A stretch of DNA of 64,000 bases from Paraburkholderia hospita (GTDB taxonomy: Bacteria > Pseudomonadota > Gammaproteobacteria > Burkholderiales > Burkholderiaceae), in assembly GCF_002902965.1 (NCBI RefSeq), contig NZ_CP026107.1:2356001-2420000 (forward strand), read 5' to 3'. The notes below the pieces were generated by a model. It had not been told where the DNA came from, made no database searches, and saw nothing but the letters and a program-made list of their open reading frames with translations. Positions 22,355 to 31,472 of the stretch are shown here, piece after piece; within the stretch, counting starts at the first letter, position 1, and each line of letters begins with the position of its first letter. The position numbers and the translations under genes were made by a program.

Positions 22355-25300
22355 GATGGGTTTCCGTTACGTGAGGCACGCCGGCCGTTGAAGCGGTCGA
22401 GCCAGAGGTAGATCACGGGCGTCGTGAAGAGCGTCAGCAACTGGCTGACCATCAGGCCGCCGAGAATCGCGACGCCGAGCGGATGACGAAACTCATGCCC
22501 ATAGCCCGAACTGACGATCAGCGGCACCGCGCCGAACAGCGCGGCGAGTGTCGTCATCATGATCGGCCTGAAGCGCGTGAGGCAGGCCTGATAGATCGAC
22601 TCTTCCGCGCTCGCGCCCTGTTCCCGCTCGTACGTGACCGCGAAGTCGACCATCATGATCGCGTTCTTCTTCACGATGCCGATCAGCAGCACGATGCCGA
22701 TGAGCGCGATGATCGTCAGCTCATAGCCGCATACGTAGAGCGCAATCAGCGCGCCGAGGCCCGCCGAGGGCAGCGTCGAGAGAATCGTCAGCGGATGAAT
22801 GAGGTTCTCGTACAGAATGCCGAGCGCGATATACACGGCAATCAGCGCGCCGATGATCAGCAACACTTCGCTGCCGCCCGACTGCTGCATCATCGCGCCT
22901 TGCCCTGCGAACGCCGGCAAAATCGTGTTCGGCAGATTCAGCGACGCGACGGCCGCCTTGATGGCCGCATTCGCATCGCTCATCGACACGCCTTCGCGCA
23001 GGTTGTACGACAGCGTGACAGCGGGAAACTGGTTGTCGTGCGCGATCGTGACGGGCGCGTGCGACAGCGTGCGCGTCGCGAGTGCGGACAATGGGACGAG
23101 CGTTGCGTTCGTTGATGAAGATGCAGTGGACGTACTGGTCGCGTTCGTCGCTGGCACGTACAGCGTGTCAAGCGTCTTCGGGTCTTGCCAGTACTGCGGC
23201 GCGACTTCCATCACCACGTGATACTGGTTCGCCGGACCGTAAACCGTCGCAATCTGGCGCTGGCTGAACGCGTCGTTCAATGCATCGTCGATTGCTTCGA
23301 ACGGCACGCCCATGCGCGCCGCCGCGTCGCGATTCACCTGCAGCATCATCGAAAGACTCGCGCTTTGCACGTCGGCGTTCACGTCGCGCAACTGCGGCAG
23401 CGAGCGCAGCTTCGCCTCGATGCGCGGCACCCACGTATCCAGCTCGTCCTGGTTCTCCGCCGTCACCGCGTACTGAAACTGCGCCGAGCTTTGCCGCGCG
23501 CCGAACATCAGATCCTGCGCCGATTGCATCAACAGGCGCACGCCGGGAATGTCAACCGTGCGATGGCTCAGATCGGCGATCACCTGATCGGCGCTATGCT
23601 TGCGCTCCGACAGCGGCTTGAGCGTGATGAACATCATGCTGTTGCTCACCGCATTGCGCCCGCCGACGTAGCCCGACACCGATTGCACATCCGGGTTCTG
23701 CAGAATGCGCTTGTTGATTTCATCGAACTTCTGCTTCATCGCCTGAAACGAAATGCTCTGCGAAGCCTGAACGTTGCCCATCAGCCGCCCCGTGTCTTCG
23801 ATCGGGAAAAAGCCCTTCGGCATCACGGCCACCATGCCGACATTGGCGAACAGCAGGAACACGGTGACGGCAAGCATCGTCTTCGGATGACGCAGCGCCC
23901 AGCGCAGACTGCGCCCGTATGCGCGTTCGACGCGCGGCCCAATCGCGCCCTCACTCTGCTTGTGCGGCACATGACGCAACAGCAGGCGTCCGAGCGTCGG
24001 CGCGAGCGTCAGCGAAATGACCATTGAAATCAGGATCGCAATCGCAAGCGACACCGAGAACTCGCGGAACAGCCGCCCAACCAGACCACTCATCATGATG
24101 AGCGGCAGAAACACGACCACCAGCGACACGCTGATCGTCAGCACCGTGAAGCCGACTTCGCGCGTACCATCGAGCGCGGCGGCAAGCGGCGACTTGCCCT
24201 GATCCAGATGCCGCATGATGTTTTCGACCACGACGATCGCGTCGTCGACCACGAAGCCCGTCGAGATCGTCAGCGCCATCAGCGACAGGTTGTTCAGGCT
24301 GTAGCCGAGGAAGTACATCGCGGTGAAGGTGCCCGCGAGCGCGAGTGGCACCGTGATCGCCGGGATCAGCGTGCTGCGCCAGTCGCGGAAGAACGCGTAT
24401 GAAACAGCCGTCACCAGCAGCACAGCCGCCAGCAGCGAGACTTCGACATCGAACACCGATGAGCGGATCGTCTGCGTGCCGTCCAGCACGACGTTCAGCT
24501 TGACCGTCGACGGCAGGCTTGCGGCGAGTTGCGGCAGCGTGGCGCGAATCGCGTCGACGGTCTTGATCACGTTCGCGTTCGGCTGCTTCGACACGATCAG
24601 CAGCACCGCGGGCTTGCCGTTCGCGAGGCCATAGTTGCGCAAATCTTCCGTCGACTTCACCACTTGCGCGACATCGGTGACATGGACAACCGTGCCGTCG
24701 TGCGTGCGGATCACGAGCGGCTTGTAGTCGGCGGGCTCCATCAACTGATCGTTCGCGCCCAGCACATAGTGCTCGTCGTTCATGCTGACGGCGCCCTTCG
24801 GCAGATCGACGCTCGCGTTCGCCAACGCGGTGCGCACGGAGTCGAGCGCGATGCCGTAGTGGCTCAACTGATCGGGATTCAGTTCGACGCGCACGGCCGG
24901 CAGCGCGCCGCCGCCCACGGTTACATCGCCGACGCCTTGCACCTGCAGCAGTTTCTGTTGCAGCACCGACGACGCATAGTCGTACATCTGCCCGACGCCC
25001 ACCGTATCCGACGTCAGCCCGACGATCATCACGGGCGCGGCAGCCGGATTCATCTTGCGATAGGTCGGCGTTTGCGTGAGCGTCGTGGGCAGATTGCTGC
25101 GCGCGGCGTTGATCGCCGCCTGCACGTCGCGCGCGGCGCCGTCGATATCGCGGTTCAGATCGAACTGCAACACGATCTGCGACGAACCCGACGAGCTTTG
25201 CGACGTCATCTGCGTGAGACCCGCAATCGAGCCGAATGCGCGTTCGAGCGGCGCCGTCACGGTCTTGGCGACCGTGTCGGGGTTCGCGCCCGAAAGCGTC

Positions 25301-25446
25301 GCGCTGACCATGACGACGGGAAAGTCCACCGACGGCAACGCCGCGACAGGCAGTAGCCGGAACGCGACGATGCCGAACAGCGCGAGACCAATCGCAAGCA
25401 GCATCGTGCCGACGGGACGGCGAATGAACGGAGCGGACAGGTTCAT
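22351..25446 (-). CDS. RND multidrug efflux transporter, MdtC-like
   Basis: A 1031-residue inner-membrane proton antiporter of the HAE1 group. The N-terminus MNLSAPFIRRPVGT and the TM4 motif [13 protein letters not shown] (two Asp for proton relay) are typical; a second motif ENLIHPLTILSTLPSAG lies in the C-terminal half. It is the second of two adjacent RND genes, as in mdtBC, where both proteins form one heterotrimer. A Thr/Ser/Ala-rich stretch at about residues 764-784 has no counterpart in ordinary MdtC and matches a similar one in the partner. The gene begins 3 bp after the stop of the MdtB-like gene. Confidence 0.94.
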   Translation of the reverse strand: MNLSAPFIRRPVGTMLLAIGLALFGIVAFRLLPVAALPSVDFPVVMVSATLSGANPDTVAKTVTAPLERAFGSIAGLTQMTSQSSSGSSQIVLQFDLNRDIDGAARDVQAAINAARSNLPTTLTQTPTYRKMNPAAAPVMIVGLTSDTVGVGQMYDYASSVLQQKLLQVQGVGDVTVGGGALPAVRVELNPDQLSHYGIALDSVRTALANASVDLPKGAVSMNDEHYVLGANDQLMEPADYKPLVIRTHDGTVVHVTDVAQVVKSTEDLRNYGLANGKPAVLLIVSKQPNANVIKTVDAIRATLPQLAASLPSTVKLNVVLDGTQTIRSSVFDVEVSLLAAVLLVTAVSYAFFRDWRSTLIPAITVPLALAGTFTAMYFLGYSLNNLSLMALTISTGFVVDDAIVVVENIMRHLDQGKSPLAAALDGTREVGFTVLTISVSLVVVFLPLIMMSGLVGRLFREFSVSLAIAILISMVISLTLAPTLGRLLLRHVPHKQSEGAIGPRVERAYGRSLRWALRHPKTMLAVTVFLLFANVGMVAVMPKGFFPIEDTGRLMGNVQASQSISFQAMKQKFDEINKRILQNPDVQSVSGYVGGRNAVSNSMMFITLKPLSERKHSADQVIADLSHRTVDIPGVRLLMQSAQDLMFGARQSSAQFQYAVTAENQDELDTWVPRIEAKLRSLPQLRDVNADVQSASLSMMLQVNRDAAARMGVPFEAIDDALNDAFSQRQIATVYGPANQYHVVMEVAPQYWQDPKTLDTLYVPATNATSTSTASSSTNATLVPLSALATRTLSHAPVTIAHDNQFPAVTLSYNLREGVSMSDANAAIKAAVASLNLPNTILPAFAGQGAMMQQSGGSEVLLIIGALIAVYIALGILYENLIHPLTILSTLPSAGLGALIALYVCGYELTIIALIGIVLLIGIVKKNAIMMVDFAVTYEREQGASAEESIYQACLTRFRPIMMTTLAALFGAVPLIVSSGYGHEFRHPLGVAILGGLMVSQLLTLFTTPVIYLWLDRFNGRRASRNGNPS

Positions 25447-25449
25447 GCT

Positions 25450-28400
25450 TTAGCTCGCGTTCGTATCGCCGGACGGCGTGATCGCGGCGCGCGTCGCGAG
25501 GCGATGCAGCGCGAGAAATATCACGGGCGTCGAGAACAGCGTCAGCAACTGACTCACGACCAGCCCGCCGATAATCGCAATGCCGAGCGGCTGCCGCAAT
25601 TCGTGGCCCATGCCCGTGCCGAGCGCGAGCGGCAGTGCGCCGAACAGCGACGCGCAGGTCGTCATCAGGATCGGCCGGAAGCGCAGTTCGCACGCGCGGC
25701 GCATCGCGTCATGCGCGGTGAGGCCGAGCGTGCGCTCCTGTTCGAGCGCGAAGTCGACCATCATGATCGCGTTCTTCATCACGATGCCGACCAGCAGCAC
25801 GATGCCGATCAGACCGATGATGTCCAGCTCGCCGCCGCAGAACAACAGCGCCGCGAGCGCGCCGCATGCGGCGGAAGGCAGCGTCGACAGAATCGTCAGC
25901 GGATGGATGAGGCTTTCGTACAGAATGCCGAGCAGGATATACACGGCGATCAGCGCGCCGACCAGCAGCAAGGCTTCGTTGCCGAGCGACGTGCTGTAAA
26001 GCTGCGCCGCGCCTTCGAGGTTCATCTGCACGCTTGCGGGCGGGTTCAGCTTCGCTTTGATCGCCTCGATATGGTCGATGGCCGTGCCGAGCGTCACGCC
26101 ATCCGCGAGATTGAACGACACGTCCGCGTACGGAAACTGTGCCTGGCGTTGAATCGTCAACGGCGCAGCGGCGACCGTCGCGGTCGCGATGCTCGACAGC
26201 GGCGAGAGCGATGTCGATGTGGTGGTCGAGGACGAAGTGGAAGAAGAAGTTGATGAGGCGCTCGTCGTCCCCACATACAGCCCGTCGAGCAACGCCAGCG
26301 GCGACTCGCCGACCAGCCGCACATCCGCGCCCAACGTCACGTGATACTGGTTCACGTGCGTATAGATAGTCGAAATCTGACGGTCGCCGAACGCGTCGTA
26401 CAGCGCGTTGTCGATGTCCTGCGCGGTGAGGCCGAGCCGCGACGCCGTCGCGCGATCGAAGTCGAACTTCAGCACGTTGCCTTGCTGTTGCGCCTGGCTT
26501 TGCACGTCGGTGAAAAGCGGGTCGGCGCGCAGCGCAGCGAGTAAACGCTGCGTCCATTCGTTGAGTTCGGCGCGGTCAGTCGCCTGCACGCCGACGCGGT
26601 AACTGTTCGCGTTGATCTGATCGTCGAGCGTCAAGTCCTGCACGGGATGCAGATAGAGCTTGAGGTCGGCGCGCTGCGCCGCGTCTTGCGTGAGCCTTTG
26701 GATCACGGAGCGGCTCGAATCGCCATCCTTCAGGCTGATGAGCATACGGCCCTGGTTGATGGTCGGATTGTTCTGGTCGATGCCGACGAACGACGACACA
26801 TTGGCCACCGCACTATCGTTCGCGACGCGGCCCGCCAGCGTGCGCGTCGAAGCCGCCATCCGCTCGAACGACGCGCGCGGCGAACCCAGTGAAAACCCTT
26901 CGATCAAGCCCGTGTCCTGCACCGGGAACAAGCCCTTCGGCAGCACCACGAACAGCACGACTGTCAGCAGCGTCGCGGCGGCAACAACCAGCAGCACCAC
27001 GAGGCGCTGCGCGAACGCCCAATCGAGCGCACGCAGATAGCCACGATTTAACCGCGCGAGCCAGTCCTTCGCGGCGGCATCGCTGTCGCTCGCGGCGTGA
27101 TCGGCGCGCAGCATGCGGGCGGCCATCATCGGCGTGAGCGTCAACGAGACCCACGCGGAAATCACGATCGCAATCGCCAGCGTCAACGCAAACTCGCGGA
27201 ACAGCCGGCCGATCACATCGGGCATGAAGAACAGCGGAATCAGCACGGCAACGAGCGCCACCGAGATCGACAGAATCGTGAAGCCGATCTGCCGCGCGCC
27301 CTTTAACGCCGCGTCCAAAGGCGTCTCGCCGTTCTCGATGTGGCGCATCACGTTTTCGAGCATCACGATCGCGTCGTCGACCACGAAACCCGTCGCCACC
27401 GTCAGCGCCATCAAGGTGAGGTTGTTGACGGAGAAGCCGAGCGCATAGATGCCCGCCACCGTGCCGACCAGCGCGAACGGCACCGTCACGGCGGGAATCA
27501 GCGTGAATTCGAGCCGCCGCAGGAACACAAACACGACCATCACGACGAGCGCAATCGCCGCGGCCAGTTCCATCTTCACGTCATGCACGGAAGCGCGGAT
27601 GGTCTGCGTGCGGTCGCTGAGCACGCTGATCTTCACGGTCGCGGGCAACGACGCGCGCAGTTGCGGCAACAGCGCTTCGATCCGGTCCACGACTTCGATC
27701 ACGTTCGCGCCCGGCTGCCGCTGCACATTGATGATGATCGCGGGCGTCGCGCCGCTCCATGCGGCCTGGCGCGGATTTTCAGCCGTCTCCGAAATCTTCG
27801 CGACATCGGCGAGACGCACGGGCGCGCCGTTGCGATACGAGAGTACGAGGTCCGTGTAATCGGCGGCGGACGTGAGCTGGTCGTTCGCGTCGATCGTGAA
27901 AGCCTGCAACGGGCCGTCGATCGTGCCTTTCGCGCTGTTCACGTTCGCGTCGCCGACTGCTGTGCGCACGTCTTCGAGCGACAGGCCCATCGCGTTCAAA
28001 GCGCCCGTGTCGGTCTGCACGCGCACGCTAGGCCGCGCACCGCCCGACAGCGTGACGAGCCCGACGCCCGACACCTGCGAGAGCTTCTGCGCAATGCGCG
28101 TATCCGTCAGGTCTTCAACGCGCGTGAGCGGCAAGGCATCGGACGTGACGGCGAGCGTGAGCACGGCCGTATCGGCGGGATTGACCTTACTGTAGACGGG
28201 CGGATAAGGCAGGTTCGTCGGCAGCGTGCTGTTCGCGCTATTGATCGCGGCCTGCACTTCCTGTTCGGCTTCGTCGAGATGGGTCGACGTCTGGAACTGC
28301 AACGTGACGAGCGACACGCCGAGCGAACTCGTCGAATTCATGCGCTTGAGCCCCGCCATCTGCCCGAACTGCTTTTCGAGCGGCGCGGTGACGGAGGTGC

Positions 28401-28578
28401 TGATCACATCGGGCGATGCGCCGGGATACTGCGTGTAGACCTGGATCGTCGGATAGTCGATTTCGGGCAACGCGGAAACCGGCATCAGCCGGTAAGCGAT
28501 CAGGCCGATCAGCAGCAGGGCAAGCGTCATCAGACCCGTCGCGACAGGACGGCGGATGAACGGGCGGGAAATATCCAT
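25450..28578 (-). CDS. RND multidrug efflux transporter, MdtB-like
   Basis: A 1042-residue RND antiporter starting MDISRPFIRRPVATGL, with GFVVDDAIVMLEN in TM4 and the second-half motif ESLIHPLTILSTLPSA. Neighbour order (membrane fusion protein, two RND proteins, outer-membrane factor) is that of mdtABC-type loci, which export bile salts, novobiocin-like drugs and some metals. At about residues 765-795 there is a long run of Ser and Thr (largely S and T for about 25 residues) in the second porter domain, a low-complexity insertion. The gene starts 27 bp after the fusion protein gene. Confidence 0.94.
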   Translation of the reverse strand: MDISRPFIRRPVATGLMTLALLLIGLIAYRLMPVSALPEIDYPTIQVYTQYPGASPDVISTSVTAPLEKQFGQMAGLKRMNSTSSLGVSLVTLQFQTSTHLDEAEQEVQAAINSANSTLPTNLPYPPVYSKVNPADTAVLTLAVTSDALPLTRVEDLTDTRIAQKLSQVSGVGLVTLSGGARPSVRVQTDTGALNAMGLSLEDVRTAVGDANVNSAKGTIDGPLQAFTIDANDQLTSAADYTDLVLSYRNGAPVRLADVAKISETAENPRQAAWSGATPAIIINVQRQPGANVIEVVDRIEALLPQLRASLPATVKISVLSDRTQTIRASVHDVKMELAAAIALVVMVVFVFLRRLEFTLIPAVTVPFALVGTVAGIYALGFSVNNLTLMALTVATGFVVDDAIVMLENVMRHIENGETPLDAALKGARQIGFTILSISVALVAVLIPLFFMPDVIGRLFREFALTLAIAIVISAWVSLTLTPMMAARMLRADHAASDSDAAAKDWLARLNRGYLRALDWAFAQRLVVLLVVAAATLLTVVLFVVLPKGLFPVQDTGLIEGFSLGSPRASFERMAASTRTLAGRVANDSAVANVSSFVGIDQNNPTINQGRMLISLKDGDSSRSVIQRLTQDAAQRADLKLYLHPVQDLTLDDQINANSYRVGVQATDRAELNEWTQRLLAALRADPLFTDVQSQAQQQGNVLKFDFDRATASRLGLTAQDIDNALYDAFGDRQISTIYTHVNQYHVTLGADVRLVGESPLALLDGLYVGTTSASSTSSSTSSSTTTSTSLSPLSSIATATVAAAPLTIQRQAQFPYADVSFNLADGVTLGTAIDHIEAIKAKLNPPASVQMNLEGAAQLYSTSLGNEALLLVGALIAVYILLGILYESLIHPLTILSTLPSAACGALAALLFCGGELDIIGLIGIVLLVGIVMKNAIMMVDFALEQERTLGLTAHDAMRRACELRFRPILMTTCASLFGALPLALGTGMGHELRQPLGIAIIGGLVVSQLLTLFSTPVIFLALHRLATRAAITPSGDTNAS

Positions 28579-28605
28579 CGGTATCTTTTGGTTCGGAAGC
28601 GCGCG

Positions 28606-29781
28606 TCAGGGGCGAACGATCTTCACGGCGCTGCCGTCGTCGAGCTTGTCCGCTCCGTCTAACACGATCACGTCGCCTGCTTTGAGACCGCCTTGTTCGA
28701 CAACGGTCGCGTCGTTGTAGGCGACGCCCGCCGTCACGCGGCGCAGCGCGACCTTGCCTTCGCCCTGCTTCGCGTCGGCGGCGCTCAGCGTCAGCACGAA
28801 ATCGCCCGATGCGCCGTGCTGGATCGCGACCGTCGGCACGGTCAACGCGTCGTGCAAGGTGCCGACCGTCATCCGCACGTTGACGAAGCGGTTCGGGAAC
28901 AGCCGGCCGTCGCGGTTCGGCGCGCTCGCCTTCAGCTTGACGGTGCCTGTTGTCGTGTCGGCCTGGTTGTCGATGGCTGCAAGCGTCGCGTGATCGAGCA
29001 CGGTGCGCTTGTCGCGCGCGAAAATCTCGACGTCCAACGCGCCCTTGTCGTGAAACGCATCGACCACGTCGCCCATCTTGTCTTCGGGCAGCGCGTAGAC
29101 GACGGTGGTCGGCGAGTCGCTGGTGATGGTCGCGATGCCCGTCGTGTCGCTCGTCGTCACGTAGTTGCCGGCGTCGGTGGAAAGCAGGCCGATCCTGCCG
29201 TCCATCGGCGCGACGATCTCGCAATAGCCGACCTGCACCAGCAGATTCGCGACGCTGCCCTGATCCGCCTTGACGGTGCCTTGATACTGTCGCAGCGTCG
29301 CGCGCTGCGTGTCGAGCGTCTGATGCGAAATCGAGCCGCCATCGATCAGGCTTTCGTAACGCGTCAAATCGGCGCGCGCGTTGGCGAGCAGCGCTTCATC
29401 GTGTTCGAGCGTGCCTTGCGCTTCGAGCAACTGGGCACGCAGCGCGCGCGAGTCGATCCGCGCAATCGGCTGGCCCGCTTTCACGCGCTGGCCTTCCTTC
29501 ACGAGCATCGCTTCGAGCGTGCCGTTGACCTGCGTTTTCACGGTGACGGTCGCGCGCGGCGTGACGGTGCCGAGCGCATCGAGTTGCAGCGGCACGTCGG
29601 CGCGCGTCACCGTGCCGATGGTGACAGGCGTGACTTGCGCAACGGGATGCGGCGGCTTATGAAGCGCAGCGAACGCCTGCCAGACGATAACGCCAGCAGC
29701 AACGATGCCTGCGGCAATCAACACACGACGGATTGGACATTGAATTTCACGCGGAGATTTGTCGGCGCTCAGGCCGTTCAA
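28606..29781 (-). CDS. RND efflux membrane fusion protein, MdtA-like (start uncertain)
   Basis: A periplasmic adaptor of about 391 residues. After a single membrane anchor (VLIAAGIVAAGVIVWQAF) come the lipoyl/hairpin domain (VTPRATVTVKTQVNGTL, coiled coil rich in Gln/Leu, VGYCEIVAPMDGRIG) and the beta-barrel domain, as in MdtA. The start is unclear: no ATG in frame precedes the anchor. TTG 29781 keeps the cytoplasmic Arg-Arg pair before the anchor and is used here; GTG 29724 is an alternative, and an out-of-frame ATG lies at 29740. A hairpin terminator lies just upstream. A frameshift near the start, in the organism or the sequence, cannot be excluded. Confidence 0.8.
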   Translation of the reverse strand: MNGLSADKSPREIQCPIRRVLIAAGIVAAGVIVWQAFAALHKPPHPVAQVTPVTIGTVTRADVPLQLDALGTVTPRATVTVKTQVNGTLEAMLVKEGQRVKAGQPIARIDSRALRAQLLEAQGTLEHDEALLANARADLTRYESLIDGGSISHQTLDTQRATLRQYQGTVKADQGSVANLLVQVGYCEIVAPMDGRIGLLSTDAGNYVTTSDTTGIATITSDSPTTVVYALPEDKMGDVVDAFHDKGALDVEIFARDKRTVLDHATLAAIDNQADTTTGTVKLKASAPNRDGRLFPNRFVNVRMTVGTLHDALTVPTVAIQHGASGDFVLTLSAADAKQGEGKVALRRVTAGVAYNDATVVEQGGLKAGDVIVLDGADKLDDGSAVKIVRP

Positions 29782-29795
29782 CGGTTTGCCAAACG

Positions 29796-29825
29796 GAATA
29801 AAAGAACGACGCCACGCGGGCGTCG
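29796..29825 (-). terminator. rho-independent terminator between the two efflux operons
   Basis: Read on the minus strand, a 7-bp stem CGACGCC / GGCGTCG with a 5-base loop (29807-29825) is followed by TTCTTTTATT. It lies about 115 bp after the stop of the second outer-membrane factor gene and separates it from the MdtABC-like operon. Confidence 0.7.
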
Positions 29826-29941
29826 CCGGAAAGCAGCGCCGCACCTCACGCGAGGATCGGCGGCTGCTCAGGAGATGAAGGGGAATGTAGCAACGGGAAA
29901 GCGCGCCCAGGTTTAGCGCGCTTAGCGGATGTTTCTGCGTG

Positions 29942-31462
29942 TTACGGCTGCGCGGCGACGCGCGTGGGCTGTTGAGGCTGCGCGGCTTGCTGCGCGTAGG
30001 GTGCATCCGCGGAACGGGGCGTGTCGCCCGTGCGCTCGATCCAACCGCCGCCAAGATACTGATAGAGATCGACGAGATTCGTCAGCCGGTTCAGCGACGC
30101 CGTAATCAGCGACTGTTGCGCCGAATACAGATCGTTCTGCGCGGTCAGCACGTTCAGATAACTGTCCACGCCGTCGCGATAGCGCAGATCCGACAGATCA
30201 TAGCGGCGCTGCTGCGACTCGACGTTCTCCTGCAACGCCTTGATCTGCCGGTCGTAGGTGCCGCGCGCCGCCAGCCCGTCGGACACTTCGCGGAACGCCG
30301 TCTGGATCGCCTTCTCATACTGCGCGACAGCGACGTTCTTTTCGAGCTTCGCGAGATCGAGGTTCGCGCGATTCTCGCCGCCCTTGAAGATCGGCACCGA
30401 AATCGTCGGCCCGAAGCTCCATGCGAGTTGGCCGGGCTTGAAGAGCGTGCCGAGGCTCGCACTCGCCGTGCCGAAGTCGCCCGTCAGCGAGATGCTCGGG
30501 AAGAACGCCGCACGCGCCGCGCCGATGTTCGCGTTCGCGCCGATCAGCGTCGCTTCGGCTTCCATGATGTCGGGACGCCGCGTCAGCAGATCGGACGGCA
30601 GGCCTGCGGGAACGTCCGCAAGCAGTTGCTGGCTGGCGAGCGGCAAGCCTTGCGGCAGGTCGGCAGGCAGCGGCGCGCCGACCAGCAGCACGAGCGCGTT
30701 CTCCGCCTGCGCGCGCGAGCGCTGCTGGCTTTCGTAGTTCGCCTGCGCCTGCTGCATCGTGCCCGCCGCTTCGCGCAGATCCAGCTCGGAGCCGGTGCCC
30801 GTGTCGTACTGGAGCTTCGTCAGTTCGTACGAGCGGCGCGCCGTGTCGTACGTGTTCTTCGTGCTTGCCAGCATTTCGTCGTAGGCGACGAGCGTCAGGT
30901 ATTGATCGGCGACTTGCGAGACGAGCAGAATCTCTTCCGCCTTGCGCGCTTGCGCTGTCGAGAAGTACGTCTGTAACGTTTGTTCGGTAAGACTGCGCAC
31001 CTTGCCGAAGAAGTCGAGTTCCCACGAAGCGCTCGCCGCCACCTGATAGTCGGCGCCCACGGTCGCCTTGCCGACGTACGACAGGTCCTTCGGCGTGCGG
31101 CTGCGCGTGCCCGTGCCATCGACGGAAAGCGATGGCATCAGATCGGCGCGCTGAATCCGGTATTGCGCGCGTGCTTCTTCGACCTTGAGCGCCGACACAC
31201 GCAAGTCGCGGTTGTTCTGCAACGCGAGTTCGATCAGACGTTGCAGACGCGGATCGACGAAGAACTCGCGCCAGCCGATATCGGTCGCGGCATGATCGTT
31301 CGCCGTACGCGTCGCCGTGCCCTTCGCGGGCTGGTTGTCGTAGACCCCGCCTTGCGGGAAGGTCGCCGCGACGGGCGCGGCCGGGCGCTCATAAGTCGGC
31401 GCGAGCGTGCAACCCGTCGCGAAGAGCGCGGCGGCGAGCGTCGTCAGTAGTGTTCTGTTCAT
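29942..31462 (-). CDS. RND efflux outer-membrane lipoprotein, OprM/OprB type
   Basis: A 506-residue outer-membrane channel. The lipobox FATGC gives lipidated Cys18, followed by TLAPTYERP, the classic OprM-like mature start. The two channel repeats follow, with RRPDIMEAE as conserved turn and a Pro/Gln-rich C-terminal tail of about 25 residues. ATG 31462 is preceded by AAGGAC; it lies ten bases from the stop of the RND gene. Gene order (adaptor, RND, channel, divergent TetR) is that of bpeAB-oprB, amrAB-oprA and mexXY-type pumps. Confidence 0.92.
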   Translation of the reverse strand: MNRTLLTTLAAALFATGCTLAPTYERPAAPVAATFPQGGVYDNQPAKGTATRTANDHAATDIGWREFFVDPRLQRLIELALQNNRDLRVSALKVEEARAQYRIQRADLMPSLSVDGTGTRSRTPKDLSYVGKATVGADYQVAASASWELDFFGKVRSLTEQTLQTYFSTAQARKAEEILLVSQVADQYLTLVAYDEMLASTKNTYDTARRSYELTKLQYDTGTGSELDLREAAGTMQQAQANYESQQRSRAQAENALVLLVGAPLPADLPQGLPLASQQLLADVPAGLPSDLLTRRPDIMEAEATLIGANANIGAARAAFFPSISLTGDFGTASASLGTLFKPGQLAWSFGPTISVPIFKGGENRANLDLAKLEKNVAVAQYEKAIQTAFREVSDGLAARGTYDRQIKALQENVESQQRRYDLSDLRYRDGVDSYLNVLTAQNDLYSAQQSLITASLNRLTNLVDLYQYLGGGWIERTGDTPRSADAPYAQQAAQPQQPTRVAAQP

Positions 31463-31472
31463 ATGCTTGTCC

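Noticed and set aside
23951..25693. 580-codon open frame antisense-shifted within the RND genes
   Set aside because: Off-frame shadow with Arg/Asp/His-rich composition; both real RND genes are intact.
29782..30054. Upstream extension of the MdtA-like frame
   Set aside because: Runs through a terminator and into the preceding outer-membrane factor gene; no adaptor-like sequence.
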